Both the position numbers and the translations under genes were made by a program. From contig JAXGZS010000004.1 of assembly GCA_040776805.1 (NCBI GenBank), forward strand, positions 62,001-126,000: DNA of 64,000 bases. The letters are read 5' to 3'. Shown here in pieces: positions 35,501 to 43,374 of the stretch (the first letter of the stretch is position 1; each line of letters begins with the position of its first letter). This DNA is from UBA7702 sp040776805 (GTDB lineage: Bacteria; Bacillota; Dehalobacteriia; UBA7702). A model generated the notes under the pieces. The model was not told the origin of the DNA and did not search any database. It saw only the letters and a program-made list of their open reading frames with translations.

Positions 35501-35773
35501 AACAAAGTGTTCGTCCTGGGTCAGGCTGTCGTCACTGTAGGCGACGACGAGTTGTGTTTTTACGGCATCTCCGCTTTCAGCATCTGCGGAGATGCCTGAA
35601 TCACTTTTTTCAACCGCCTCTTTCTCTTGGGACACCGTCTCCGTGACAACAGCTGACGTAAGATGCGTAGAGGCTGTTTCCTTATGATTTCCCACAAAGG
35701 AGGATTCCGTGAGCATACACGGTAAAGCCAACAACAACATCATGACGACAATACTCATAAAATACTTTATCAT
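32558..35773 (-). CDS. SLH-anchored subtilisin-like serine protease with InlB-type repeats
   Basis: 1071 aa exported protein with signal peptide 1-22. A Ser/Thr/Asp-rich stretch at about 136-175 repeats the SDTSSS/ENDTSSS pattern. The S8 peptidase domain (about 195-460) has catalytic Asp224 (VVDTGIDTDHD), His258 (GHGTHVSG) and Ser404 (GTSMATPFVSAA). Five InlB/Flg_new repeats follow (about 465-820, each with FDANGGS and PTPTxxGYTFxGWY), then a diverged repeat (VVENVKVDGINLG) and three SLH modules (about 890-1071). The protease would sit on the cell wall and cut surface or external proteins. A propeptide probably lies before residue 195. Confidence 0.92.
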   Translation of the reverse strand: MIKYFMSIVVMMLLLALPCMLTESSFVGNHKETASTHLTSAVVTETVSQEKEAVEKSDSGISADAESGDAVKTQLVVAYSDDSLTQDEHFVSSTNGYYLLEYATAEEAAAAEDRFAADDKADNVENPIVMSLAESDTSSSLDTTENDTSSSQETMESDTSLFQDTIESDLSSVSGTLSEIGQSVSTAYLSYGPEAIDADTFQADLLTKYTTVNNMPEVVVGVVDTGIDTDHDFLSDRILKSSDNFITSTSNAEDDNGHGTHVSGIIVDTTFDNVKLNAYKVADSSGNGTDFTVASGINAAVADGVDIINVSMGGAGTSAILNQAVANATAAGILVCVAAGNANIDATACVPASCPGAYTVAAVNSSLERANFSNYGDCVDIAAPGVSINSSYLRGFYAMLSGTSMATPFVSAAGALLLSDDTTANLSEIKNLLSSYAVDRGTVGWDKYYGNGVLDLSEIKSGNCIISFDANGGSKVNDVLTVPVGSICPTLPTTTLKGNTFVGWYSSAGASLSAGDTIGDVGRLLLKARWASTTYQVTLNANGGSCSPTSLTVSSGGTYEDLPTPTWLGHTFTGWFDSAGNQITQTTVVNLSGDTTLTAHWTANTYKMTFDPGQGTVSPTTITVTYGEPYGTLPTPTMTGNDFHGWYPPTGARIYPSSTVTLTSDITVKALWQFAKYTIYFDANGGSCDTASTTVVYSSTYGPLPTPTRPGYTFTGWYTASGDLVSSSIPVRVTGDATVYAHWASSGYTVYFDAGGGSCSPSSKTVDYNGTYGTLPTPTKTGYTFAGWYTSTGTRITSTSIATAAANITLTAKWNILYYSINVVNGENGSISPSSSSQSYGSSRTFTITPNSGYVVENVKVDGINLGAVTSYTFANIASNHTISATFAWNNPYADVSSSAWYYNSVRKVTQWGLFTGTSSSLFSPDAAMTRAMFVSVLYRYEGSPGVSGSTPFTDLTQSYYYNAVLWASQNGIVTGTSSTTFSPDAYVTRQQMVVFLYRYCGSYKKYNVSAAASLSGYSDANQISSYALDAMKWAVAKGYISGTSSTSLSPQAVATRAQVSEIFVKFIESL

Positions 35774-36360
35774 CGTTACAACCCTCCGTCAATTATTTTA
35801 ATGGCATACACCTTTTATGCCAATGAATAAAACCACCATTTTTGCATAATTATCAAGAATACAATAAAAAAATGAGACCTTTTCTCCTTCCGCAAAAGAC
35901 TCCCGTTCTTTTCTCAACCACCACGTCTTAACGGGGAATTTGTTATTAATTCACCATCATATCGCAACTGTAGAAAGGAGCGGCGTCTCTTTCACATGAT
36001 AATTACTTAGTACACAATACAAAAAATATTTCTTGTATTTCATAGAAATAACAACCGACATCCTCCTTTCGTGACAACTTTCCGGTTTTCCGTTCTCTTT
36101 ATTTATCTGTTTTTTTAGCATATAAATTTATATTCTAAAAAAACCGCCGCTGTTTCTTCATAAAAAAACTCTCTGTTTCAAGGGGGGTGAAAAGCAAAGA
36201 ATCAGAAAACGACTGATTTCCATAAAAAAACAGCATATCTCTGACGAAAGCGTCAATGCTATTGACAGGAGGCCGTTTTAACCGACAAAATAAACCCAAA
36301 ATTTTGCTGCGCAGGGAAAACGTGCGGTCGGCCTTCTGAAACAGAAAGAGGAGTATATTC
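35774..36360. other. AT-rich intergenic region with an inverted repeat
   Basis: About 590 bp between divergent genes. The perfect repeat TGGCATA-N7-TATGCCA at 35802-35822 lies 29 bp upstream of the protease start and could be an operator or hairpin of its leader. No gene is supported in the rest; a minus-strand frame reaching into the lipoprotein gene is a shadow. Confidence 0.5.
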
Positions 36361-36930
36361 ATGAAGAAATTGTTAGCGATCCTGATGATCGTCTGCTTAT
36401 GCTTCGCTTTCGCCGCCTGCGGTAACACAGCGGAAAACATGAAGGACGACACGGAAAATCTTGTGGACGACGCCACCGACGCCGGTAAAGACGTGGTGGA
36501 CGATGCCACAGACGCCGGCAAAGACGTGGTAGACGACGCCACCGATGCCGGCAAAGACGTGGTAGACGACGTCACCGATAAGGACGGCAACACCACGGAA
36601 AGCACGGCGGCCTCCATTTCCAATGCCGCCGACTGCGTCACTCTTTTCAATGAGCTGAACACCGCCGTCGATGATTTGTCGGCAAGAATCGGTGAAGCTG
36701 CGGTACCCAGAGATGAAAGCGCTGTTCAAAAAGTGTACGACGACTACATGAATGAGCTGGAAGCGCTCTCAACCACCTTAGATAAACTGAGAGACACCGC
36801 GGTAAACAACGAAGAAAACGGCATCCTCTCCGACGAAGAAGCAGCGTCTCTTCTGGACGCGCTGGACGGAACGAAAGCAAACCTGGACAACATTGAGCAA
36901 CAGCTGAAGGAAAAATTCAAACAAAACTAA
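36361..36930 (+). CDS. Lipoprotein with 11-residue tandem repeats
   Basis: 189 aa. A short signal ending FAFAAC indicates a lipoprotein. Residues about 30-70 contain a tandem DDATDAGKDVV repeat (three full copies plus edges), encoded by 33-bp DNA repeats. The rest (about 85-189) is predicted all-helical, with heptad-like Leu/Ala spacing and many acidic residues. The 11-residue periodicity resembles LEA-type or apolipoprotein-type amphipathic helices. It has its own strong terminator; GAGGAG precedes the ATG. Function unknown. Confidence 0.8.
   Translation: MKKLLAILMIVCLCFAFAACGNTAENMKDDTENLVDDATDAGKDVVDDATDAGKDVVDDATDAGKDVVDDVTDKDGNTTESTAASISNAADCVTLFNELNTAVDDLSARIGEAAVPRDESAVQKVYDDYMNELEALSTTLDKLRDTAVNNEENGILSDEEAASLLDALDGTKANLDNIEQQLKEKFKQN
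36466..36567 (+). repeat. 33-bp tandem repeats within the lipoprotein gene
   Basis: Three near-identical 33-bp units built on GACGCCGGTAAAGACGTGGT code for the 11-residue peptide repeat. They differ mostly at third codon positions. Confidence 0.9.
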
Positions 36931-36940
36931 ATCACCGTCA

Positions 36941-36982
36941 AAAAGAGGGTGTCCCGAAATTTCCGGGGCGCCCTCTTCCTTT
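36941..36982 (+). terminator. Terminator of the repeat lipoprotein gene
   Basis: AGAGGGTGTCCC/GGGGCGCCCTCT arms and a short loop followed by TTCCTTT, 10 bp after the stop codon. Confidence 0.8.
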
Positions 36983-37006
36983 ATCTATTATCTATTATCT
37001 ATTTTT

Positions 37007-37150
37007 CTATTTATTTATATCTACAGTTTTGTAAATGGAATGGAGGTCGTCCTCCACCAGTGTTATGGCCTCTTCTTCCGAACATCCTTGTATCATAATC
37101 TGATCCCCTGCAAAACAAAAAAAGAAAGACTGCGACTGTGACCGGACCAT
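37007..37150 (-). CDS. Possible 47-residue protein
   Basis: A minus-strand frame reads MVRSQSQSFFFCFAGDQIMI then a helix-like acidic segment EEEAITLVEDDLHSIYKTVD. The composition is protein-like, but there is no clear ribosome-binding site at this ATG and no family match. The frame remains open upstream to a TTG at 37225. Listed with low confidence. Confidence 0.25.
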   Translation of the reverse strand: MVRSQSQSFFFCFAGDQIMIQGCSEEEAITLVEDDLHSIYKTVDINK

Positions 37151-37256
37151 ACGAAAGCGCAGGCTAAAGAGACAACGACAAGCCTGCCTATTCTTTTCAA
37201 AAGAGAACGATAAAGATGTGTCCAATTATTAAATATTTATAAAATCGCAAATTCCA

Positions 37257-37285
37257 TTGAAAAAACGCCTGTTTTCTTCTATAAT
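37257..37285 (+). promoter_or_regulatory. Promoter of the acyltransferase-deacetylase group
   Basis: TTGAAA (37257-37262), a 17-bp spacer and consensus TATAAT (37280-37285), 23 bp before the start codon of the acyltransferase. Confidence 0.75.
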
Positions 37286-37307
37286 AGGGGAAAGGAGTAT
37301 TTTGTGC

Positions 37308-38318
37308 ATGGGAAGAGACCCTTATTACGATAATCTCAAAGGCTTGCTCATCATCTTGGTTGTGGTCTGCCACTTCCTCGGCGGCTGCCTCGTAAAAGAC
37401 GATGTTATCTTGCGTTCCTTTGTCCTTTTCGTCTATTTTTTTCATATGCCGCTTTTCATTTTCGTCTCCGGCTACTTCTCGAAAAATGTCGACAAATGCC
37501 GGGCAACCGCTTTTTCCGACCTGTTTCTGGTTTTCATCATCGCCCAGATCTTTTGGGTGATTTTCAAGTATCTTACCAACGGCAGCGTTTATTACATCGA
37601 GCATTTTCTCGACCCCGGTTACGCCCTTTGGTATATCGTATCTTTATTCTTCTGGCGGCTCTTTTTAAAGGACATCATAAAGCTGCGCTTTGCCTTAGGG
37701 ATCTCTTTTCTGATTTCACCGCTGATCATGTTTTTGAGCGGCAGTGAAATGACGTTGGCCATCAATAAAACCGTAGGCTTTCTGATCTTCTTCCTTTTGG
37801 GTTACTACGCCTCCGCGGAAACCATCGGCAAAATTCGCCGTTTCCCCAAATACGTTGCTTTACCCCTGCTGTTTTTGATTTTTGCGGGGGTAACGGTACT
37901 GCTTAAAAAGGGCCTAATCTCTTACGGCATCTTTAAAGGCGTACTGATGCACACCAAGACCATAGACAGCTTTGCCGATGTTTGGCTGGGCTTGGGCGCT
38001 TATTACGGCGCCATTTTGCTGGCCCTCCTTTGCGGCGTTTTGGTTCTTGCCGCCATTCCCGGGAAAAAGACGCTGCTGGGCGCCGTTGGTCAGGATACCC
38101 TGCCCCTTTATCTCAGCCATACTTATTTCCTGATTCTATGCGGTATCCTGCTGGAAAAAATCAGCCTGCCCCATGCCGCGGAATGCGGGATCAGCATCGC
38201 CATCTGCTTTGGAGTCATCACCGTCTTTTCCATAGAGCCCTATCGCCGGGTGTTTCACGGCATCTACCGCCGCCTCAGCCAATGGATTTACCCCCGTTGC
38301 CTCCTGAAAAAGAGCTAA
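37308..38318 (+). CDS. Acyltransferase-3 family membrane protein
   Basis: 336 aa with about ten transmembrane helices. The N-terminal helix YDNLKGLLIILVVVCHFLGG contains the conserved His of the acyltransferase-3 fold, which O-acetylates or succinylates cell-surface glycans. The start at 37308 follows AAAGGAG; an upstream in-frame ATG at 37257 lies within the promoter. It is followed 11 bp later by a polysaccharide deacetylase, suggesting a shared surface-glycan substrate, with acylation and deacetylation encoded together. Confidence 0.85.
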   Translation: MGRDPYYDNLKGLLIILVVVCHFLGGCLVKDDVILRSFVLFVYFFHMPLFIFVSGYFSKNVDKCRATAFSDLFLVFIIAQIFWVIFKYLTNGSVYYIEHFLDPGYALWYIVSLFFWRLFLKDIIKLRFALGISFLISPLIMFLSGSEMTLAINKTVGFLIFFLLGYYASAETIGKIRRFPKYVALPLLFLIFAGVTVLLKKGLISYGIFKGVLMHTKTIDSFADVWLGLGAYYGAILLALLCGVLVLAAIPGKKTLLGAVGQDTLPLYLSHTYFLILCGILLEKISLPHAAECGISIAICFGVITVFSIEPYRRVFHGIYRRLSQWIYPRCLLKKS

Positions 38319-38329
38319 AACAGAGTAAA

Positions 38330-39421
38330 ATGAAAACAATAAAAACAATGAAGAGAAAAATTATCTTTCCCCTTTTAATATTGGTGCTGCTTTCCCTTAC
38401 CTTTGCCGTTTCCCCGCTGTTTGCGACCACCGGAAACAATGATCGCGACGCGGCGGATACCACTGCGGATACGACAAGCGGCGACGATACGGCGGCAGTG
38501 AAAAGCGGCGGTCTCGTCGCGCTGACCTTTGACGACGGACCCGGCAACTGTACCAACGAATTACTGGACGAATTGAAAAAGCGGGATGTCAAAGCCACTT
38601 TCTTCATCGTCGGCAGTCGCGTGGAAGAGTATTCCGACATCATCAAAAGAGAATATAAGGAAGGCCACGAATTGGCCTGCCATACTTGGAGCCACGCGAA
38701 ACTCACCACCTTGGATACCGCCGGCATTCAAAACGAAATCAGCCAAGCGGAAACGGCAATCAGTGAGGCCACCGGCGCCGATCTCGGCAAAATGCTGCTG
38801 CGTCCTCCCGGCGGCAGCTACAATGATACGGTAAAAAGCAACGTTGGCGCACCGCTGATCCTCTGGTCCGTGGATCCCAGAGACTGGAAATACCGGGACA
38901 CGGAAACCGTGAAAAACACGATTCTTGCCGAAACCGTAGACGGCAGCATCATTTTAGTCCACGACCTTTACCCCACCTCGGTACAGGGGACCATCGCCGC
39001 CATTGACGAATTGCAGGCCAAAGGTTTTACCTTTGTTACCGTCAGTGAGCTCTTCCGCAGGAAGGGCGTAACCTTAACCGATGGCGAGGTCTACTTAGAG
39101 GCGCCCAACGACGGCGTCGATTTGGGGCCGCTCCCTGAAGAAGAGGAGGAAACGACGGACAGCAACCAAAATGACGACAGTGAAAAAGACGCGGATCAAG
39201 CCCTTTTCCCTTGGGGTCTGCTGATTTTCTGCGTTATCGTCCTGCTGGCAGAAGCCGGGGGATTGCTCCGACTTTTCTGGGGTTGCAAACCACAATGGAA
39301 AGAGAAAAACCATGAAAAAAATGCTTCTAACGGCGCTGCTCGCCATCGCCTTGCTGTTGACGATCGCCCTGCCGCTGAACGCGGCGGAAACAACGACGAC
39401 AAGTACAACAACCGGCAGTAA
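38330..39421 (+). CDS. Polysaccharide deacetylase, membrane-tethered copy
   Basis: 363 aa, first of three tandem deacetylase paralogues. An N-terminal signal anchor is followed by the NodB domain (about 60-245): LVALTFDDGPGN with the catalytic Asp, metal ligands in CHTWSHAKL, RPPGGSY, and the His of LVHDLY. An acidic linker (LPEEEEETTD) and one C-terminal transmembrane helix (ALFPWGLLIFCVIVLLAEAG) replace the SLH modules of its neighbours. It removes acetyl groups from peptidoglycan or secondary polymer GlcNAc/MurNAc. The last 110 bp overlap the next gene and encode an Arg/Asn-rich tail, so the original stop may have been lost. Confidence 0.88.
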   Translation: MKTIKTMKRKIIFPLLILVLLSLTFAVSPLFATTGNNDRDAADTTADTTSGDDTAAVKSGGLVALTFDDGPGNCTNELLDELKKRDVKATFFIVGSRVEEYSDIIKREYKEGHELACHTWSHAKLTTLDTAGIQNEISQAETAISEATGADLGKMLLRPPGGSYNDTVKSNVGAPLILWSVDPRDWKYRDTETVKNTILAETVDGSIILVHDLYPTSVQGTIAAIDELQAKGFTFVTVSELFRRKGVTLTDGEVYLEAPNDGVDLGPLPEEEEETTDSNQNDDSEKDADQALFPWGLLIFCVIVLLAEAGGLLRLFWGCKPQWKEKNHEKNASNGAARHRLAVDDRPAAERGGNNDDKYNNRQ

Positions 39422-40615
39422 GCTGCTGGCCATCACCTTTGACGACGGACCCGGTAACTACACGGCGTCTCTTTTGGACGCCCTGGCCAAAAGAGACGTA
39501 AAGGCCACCTTCTTTTGGTGGGCAACCGCGTCTCCTCCTATTCCGCCATCGTAAAGCGGGAATACGAGGAGGGGCATCAGGTGGCCAATCATTCCTGGGA
39601 TCACGCGAACCTCACTTCGCTGGGCTACGCTTCCTTTACCGCGGAATTAAGTAAAACGCAAAGTGCGATCAATAACGCCGTCGGTTATGATGTGGGGCAG
39701 CTGGTGATGCGCCCCCCCGGCGGTAGCTATAACGGCAACGTCAAAGCCTGGGCCAATTGTCCCCTGATTCTTTGGTCTGTGGATCCCAAAGATTGGAAAG
39801 ACAGAAACGCCGCCACCGTAAAGAGCCGTATTGTCAGCCAGGCCAAAGACGGCGCCATCATCCTCGTCCATGACCTTTATGCCACTTCAGTGCAAGGATC
39901 CATCGCCGCCATTGACGAATTGCAAGCCCAAGGCTACACCTTCGTTACCGTCAACGAACTTTTCCGCAGGAAAGGGATCACTCTGCAAAACGGCGTCGTC
40001 TATACCAACGCCCCCAATAACGGCGTGGATTTGGGCCCCCTCGATCCTTACGCTTACGATGAAAGCAAACTCAGCGCACACTGGGCTTATACCTATATTA
40101 CTTACGTCAAAGAACACGGCTTGATGAAGGGCTTTCGGGAAGACTTCTTCGGCCCCAATTATCCGATGACGAGGGCAATGTTTGTGACGGTGATCAGCCG
40201 TCTCTCCGGGGAAACCGTCACCGGCTATGAGAACACCTTCAGCGATGTCAATCACAGCACCTGGTATACAGAGGCCGTGGCCTGGGCCGCGGCGAAAGGC
40301 ATCGTCCAGGGGGTGGGCAACGGCCTTTTCTCCCCGGAAACTTACGTAACGAGAGAACAAGCCTGCGTGATCATGGCCAATTACATGGCCTATCTCAACC
40401 TGGAACTTACCGCCGCACCCCTGACCTTCCGCGATACCGATGAAATCAGCGCCTGGGCAAAACAGGGCATCTCGGTCATGGTCGGGGAGGGTATTGTAAA
40501 CGGCAAAGGAAACAATCTCTTCGATCCCAAGGCCTATGCCACGAGGGCGGAAGCCGCGGTGCTCCTGACCAAGTTTGATCAATTGTTTCCAAAGACTTTG
40601 CCGGCACAAAATTAG
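39312..40615 (+). pseudogene. Polysaccharide deacetylase with SLH modules, frameshifted
   Basis: The reading frame starts at 39312 with a signal peptide and the first NodB motif (LLAITFDDGPGN) and reaches KRDVKATFF, then runs out of frame at about 39510-39516. The homologous continuation, VGNRVSSYSAIVKREYEEGH, is in another frame from 39515 onward and continues intact to 40615 with NHSWDHANL, RPPGGSY, LVHDLY and three SLH modules (about 40065-40600). Comparison with the copy upstream (FFIVGSRVEEYS) shows one base is missing. Either the gene is inactivated or this is a sequence error; a separate protein from TTG 39515 would lack the catalytic Asp and signal peptide. Confidence 0.85.
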
Positions 40616-40696
40616 CCCTCTCTTGTCGCTTTCTCTCCCCTGTCCTCTCTTTTTTCATTTTCCCGGAGATGAAAAAGAAAGAAACACGGTCATTTT

Positions 40697-41989
40697 ATGA
40701 AAAAATTCTTCCGCGGCGTCATTTTCACCGTGGTCGCCGTTTTCTCCCTCTTTATGACGGCTTCACAACCACTGGACGCAACAACTTTAGAAAACAACGG
40801 CAAACTCATTGCCTTAACCTTTGACGACGGCCCCTCCGACACCTCCGCCTGGTTCTTAAACCAGCTGTCGGCCAGGAACGCCCATGTAACGTTCTTTGTC
40901 TGCGGTGATAAAATCGCCAAATACGGCGCCGTCACCGAACGCGCTGTCGACGAAGGCCATCAAGTGGGCAATCATACCTGGGATCATACGGATCTTGATA
41001 CCCTGAGCGAATCCGGTTTTGATTATGAAGTGATCAAGACAGACCAGGCTCTGACCGCCGTAACCGGACAAAAGGATTTTCTCCTGCGCCCCCCCCACGG
41101 CGCGTATAACAACGATATGCTACAATGGGCCAACCGACCCGTCATCACCTGGTCGGTGGATACTTATGATTGGGCCATCCACTCCCAAAGTGACTTAACC
41201 AACCGCATTGTCCGCAACGCCAAAGACGGCGCCATCTTTTTAATGCACGAAACGGTTCCCACCACGGCCCGGGGTACCATTGACGCCATCGATATCCTAC
41301 AAAAGCAAGGCTATACCTTTGTTACCGTGGATGAGCTGTTCGCTAGAAAAGGCATCCAGCTGCAAAACGGCAAAGCCTACGCAAACGCCCCCAATAACGG
41401 CGTTGATTACGGAAAAAAGGATCTAAGCCCCCCCTTTTATTTTGATGAAACACGGCTCACCTCCCATTGGGCTTCCCCGTATATCGCCTATGTGCAAAAA
41501 CACAAAATAATGGCCGGCATAACCGCCAATCAGTTCGGGCCGGAATTTCCCATGACCCGGGCAATGTTTACCACGGTTTTGGCGCGGATGTCCGGCGAAA
41601 ATCTCGACGGATACTCGAATAACTTTAACGATATTCCGAACAATACTTGGTATACCGCGGCAGTATCCTGGGGGGCGGCAGAGGGTCTTGTCGACGGTGT
41701 CGGCGGCCAATGCTTCGCTCCCAGTGAATATCTCACAAAAGAAGAGGCCTGCGTTATGCTATGCCGCTATGCCAAAGTGAAAAAAATCGCTTTAAACGGT
41801 GATTGCAAACTGACTTACTGCGACAGCCCGTTGATTCACGACTGGGCGCTTTCCGAGGTAACCGTCATGACGGCGGAAAAGATCATTTCCGGCAGAAAGA
41901 GCCATTTGGGCACCGCCTTCGATCCCCAGAAATACGTTTCCCGAGCGGAAATCGCCGCCATGATCGCAAGATTCGGCACCCATCAATAG
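40697..41989 (+). CDS. Polysaccharide deacetylase with SLH modules
   Basis: 430 aa, third tandem paralogue. Signal peptide 1-25; NodB domain about 33-230 with LIALTFDDGPSD, GNHTWDHTDL, RPPHGAYN, and LMHE in the position where the paralogues have LVHD. Three SLH modules fill about 250-430 (LTSHWASPYIAYVQKHKIMA, FNDIPNNTWYTAAVSWGAAE and a third). It would deacetylate wall glycan while bound to the wall polymer. It begins about 80 bp after the frameshifted copy, so transcription is probably shared. Confidence 0.92.
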   Translation: MKKFFRGVIFTVVAVFSLFMTASQPLDATTLENNGKLIALTFDDGPSDTSAWFLNQLSARNAHVTFFVCGDKIAKYGAVTERAVDEGHQVGNHTWDHTDLDTLSESGFDYEVIKTDQALTAVTGQKDFLLRPPHGAYNNDMLQWANRPVITWSVDTYDWAIHSQSDLTNRIVRNAKDGAIFLMHETVPTTARGTIDAIDILQKQGYTFVTVDELFARKGIQLQNGKAYANAPNNGVDYGKKDLSPPFYFDETRLTSHWASPYIAYVQKHKIMAGITANQFGPEFPMTRAMFTTVLARMSGENLDGYSNNFNDIPNNTWYTAAVSWGAAEGLVDGVGGQCFAPSEYLTKEEACVMLCRYAKVKKIALNGDCKLTYCDSPLIHDWALSEVTVMTAEKIISGRKSHLGTAFDPQKYVSRAEIAAMIARFGTHQ

Positions 41990-42029
41990 CAATTTTTCCG
42001 CCACTCAACAGAAAGGACAGCGACTTCTC

Positions 42030-42821
42030 ATGGCAGACATTGAGCAAAGAACCGCCAAAGCCACCAACCGCCTTCTCATGATTATGGAAACCTTACGCGG
42101 CGCAAACGGCTGCCCTTGGGATAGGGAACAAACCCATCAGTCTTTAAGAAAATATCTCATCGAAGAGTGTTACGAAGTCATCGACGCCATCAATAGAAAC
42201 GATGATAACGATTTGACGGAAGAACTCGGCGATCTCCTGTTGCAGGTCGTTTTCCACGCTCAGCTCGGTAAAGAACGGGGTGCTTTTGATTTTGCCGATG
42301 TCGCCGACGGCATCAGCGAAAAAATGGTGCGCCGTCATCCCCACGTTTTCGGCGATCTCCATTGCGGCACCGCCGACGAGGTGCTCGTCAACTGGTCTAA
42401 GATCAAGGAGGGGGAAAAACAGGAGCAGGGCAAAGTCAGCCGCCACCTGGACGTGCCTGTGACCTTCCCCGCCCTTTACCGGGCCCAAAAAATCCAAAAG
42501 AAAGCGGCGGAAGTCGGCTTTGATTGGGCCCAAAGCGAAGATGTGAAGGCCAAAATCAATGAAGAGATCACAGAGGTACAAGCGGCCATCGACGGCAGCG
42601 GCGACCTGAAAGAGGAGATCGGCGACGTGCTTTTCGCCGCGGTGAACTGGAGCCGCTTTCACCACATCGATGCCGAAGAGGCTTTAAGAGAAAGTACGGA
42701 AAAGTTTACCCGCCGCTTCTACCGGATGGAAGACACCATCAAGGAGGACGGCAAGGACATCACCAGCCTGTCCCTGGCGGAAATGGACGCGTACTGGGAC
42801 AAGATCAAAACCGAAGAATAA
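42030..42821 (+). CDS. mazG: Nucleoside triphosphate pyrophosphohydrolase MazG
   Basis: 263 aa cytosolic house-cleaning enzyme that hydrolyses NTPs/dNTPs to monophosphates. It has two tandem MazG domains. The first shows the metal-binding EExxE motif in IEECYEVIDAI and ELGDLLLQVVFHAQ after GCPWDREQTH; the second shows ITEVQAAI and EIGDVLFAAVNWSR. There is no fused methylase domain, unlike Bacillus YabN. Neighbours hup and rqcP give the conserved mazG-hup-rqcP order of many Bacillota, which links to translation quality control and sporulation genes. Confidence 0.95.
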   Translation: MADIEQRTAKATNRLLMIMETLRGANGCPWDREQTHQSLRKYLIEECYEVIDAINRNDDNDLTEELGDLLLQVVFHAQLGKERGAFDFADVADGISEKMVRRHPHVFGDLHCGTADEVLVNWSKIKEGEKQEQGKVSRHLDVPVTFPALYRAQKIQKKAAEVGFDWAQSEDVKAKINEEITEVQAAIDGSGDLKEEIGDVLFAAVNWSRFHHIDAEEALRESTEKFTRRFYRMEDTIKEDGKDITSLSLAEMDAYWDKIKTEE

Positions 42822-42831
42822 GACAGAATGC

Positions 42832-43000
42832 GGGTTCGCCGCGGATCGGCCTTTCCCGGCAGTTGCACATAACTCAAAGCAAGAGGGTTTCGAGAAAGGC
42901 TTAGACGCGGTGAACACGTTGGCCTGCGGCTGCGCCGTGTACAAAAAGGTACTCAAGCTGTCGTAGGCCAAAGGGTTCACCGCGTATCGGCCTTTCTCGG
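42832..43000. repeat. Palindromic intergenic element, copy 1, with a partial direct repeat
   Basis: Inverted arms CGAGAAAGGC at 42891-42900 and GCCTTTCTCG-type at 42991-42999, with further pairing of ACGCGGTGAAC/GTTCACCGCGT and GGCCT/AGGCC. The apex is GCCGTGTACAAAAAGGTACTCAA at 42934-42956, where GTAC pairs with GTAC around an A-rich loop. The right arm (42973-43000) is also present as a direct repeat at 42832-42859 with about 25 of 28 bases the same. Confidence 0.75.
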
Positions 43001-43069
43001 AAGCCATAAAGCATAAAGAGGGGCTCCTCAGGGCATAATGAGACCATCAAAAAAAGGAGGCCTCATCTT

Positions 43070-43342
43070 ATGAACAAAGGAGAAACCATCCATGCTGTCG
43101 CCGAAAAAAGCGGCGTCACCAAAAAAGATACGGAAGCAGTCATCAACGCTTTGGGAGAAATCATCACCCATTGCCTGGCCAAGGGAGAAGAAGTACGGTT
43201 CATCGGCTTTGGCACGTTCTCCGTTAAGGAGAGAGCCGCCCGCCGCGGCCGTAACCCCCAAACAGGGGAAAGCATCGACATTCCCCCAACAAAACAACCG
43301 GTTTTCCGCTGCGGCAAAATGCTCCGGGCCGCGGTAAAATAA
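43070..43342 (+). CDS. hup: HU-family DNA-binding protein
   Basis: 90 aa nucleoid protein that binds and bends DNA as a dimer. It has the usual start MNKGETIHAVAEKSGV, the dimer core GEEVRFIGFGTFSVKERAAR, and the DNA-binding arm RRGRNPQTGESIDIPPTK. AAAGGAGG precedes the ATG. It lies between mazG and rqcP, as is common in Bacillota. Confidence 0.95.
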   Translation: MNKGETIHAVAEKSGVTKKDTEAVINALGEIITHCLAKGEEVRFIGFGTFSVKERAARRGRNPQTGESIDIPPTKQPVFRCGKMLRAAVK

Positions 43343-43374
43343 AGCGGTAAAATAAAAAGGAACATGAAAGAAAT

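Noticed and set aside
36135..36662. 175-codon open frame on the minus strand opposite the repeat lipoprotein
   Set aside because: It mirrors the 33-bp repeats as TSLPASVASST and has no ribosome-binding site; the plus-strand frame has a lipoprotein signal, Shine-Dalgarno and terminator.
39505..39520. Programmed ribosomal frameshift in the second deacetylase
   Set aside because: The site lacks a proper slippery heptamer and no stimulating pseudoknot or hairpin is obvious; mutation or sequence error is simpler.
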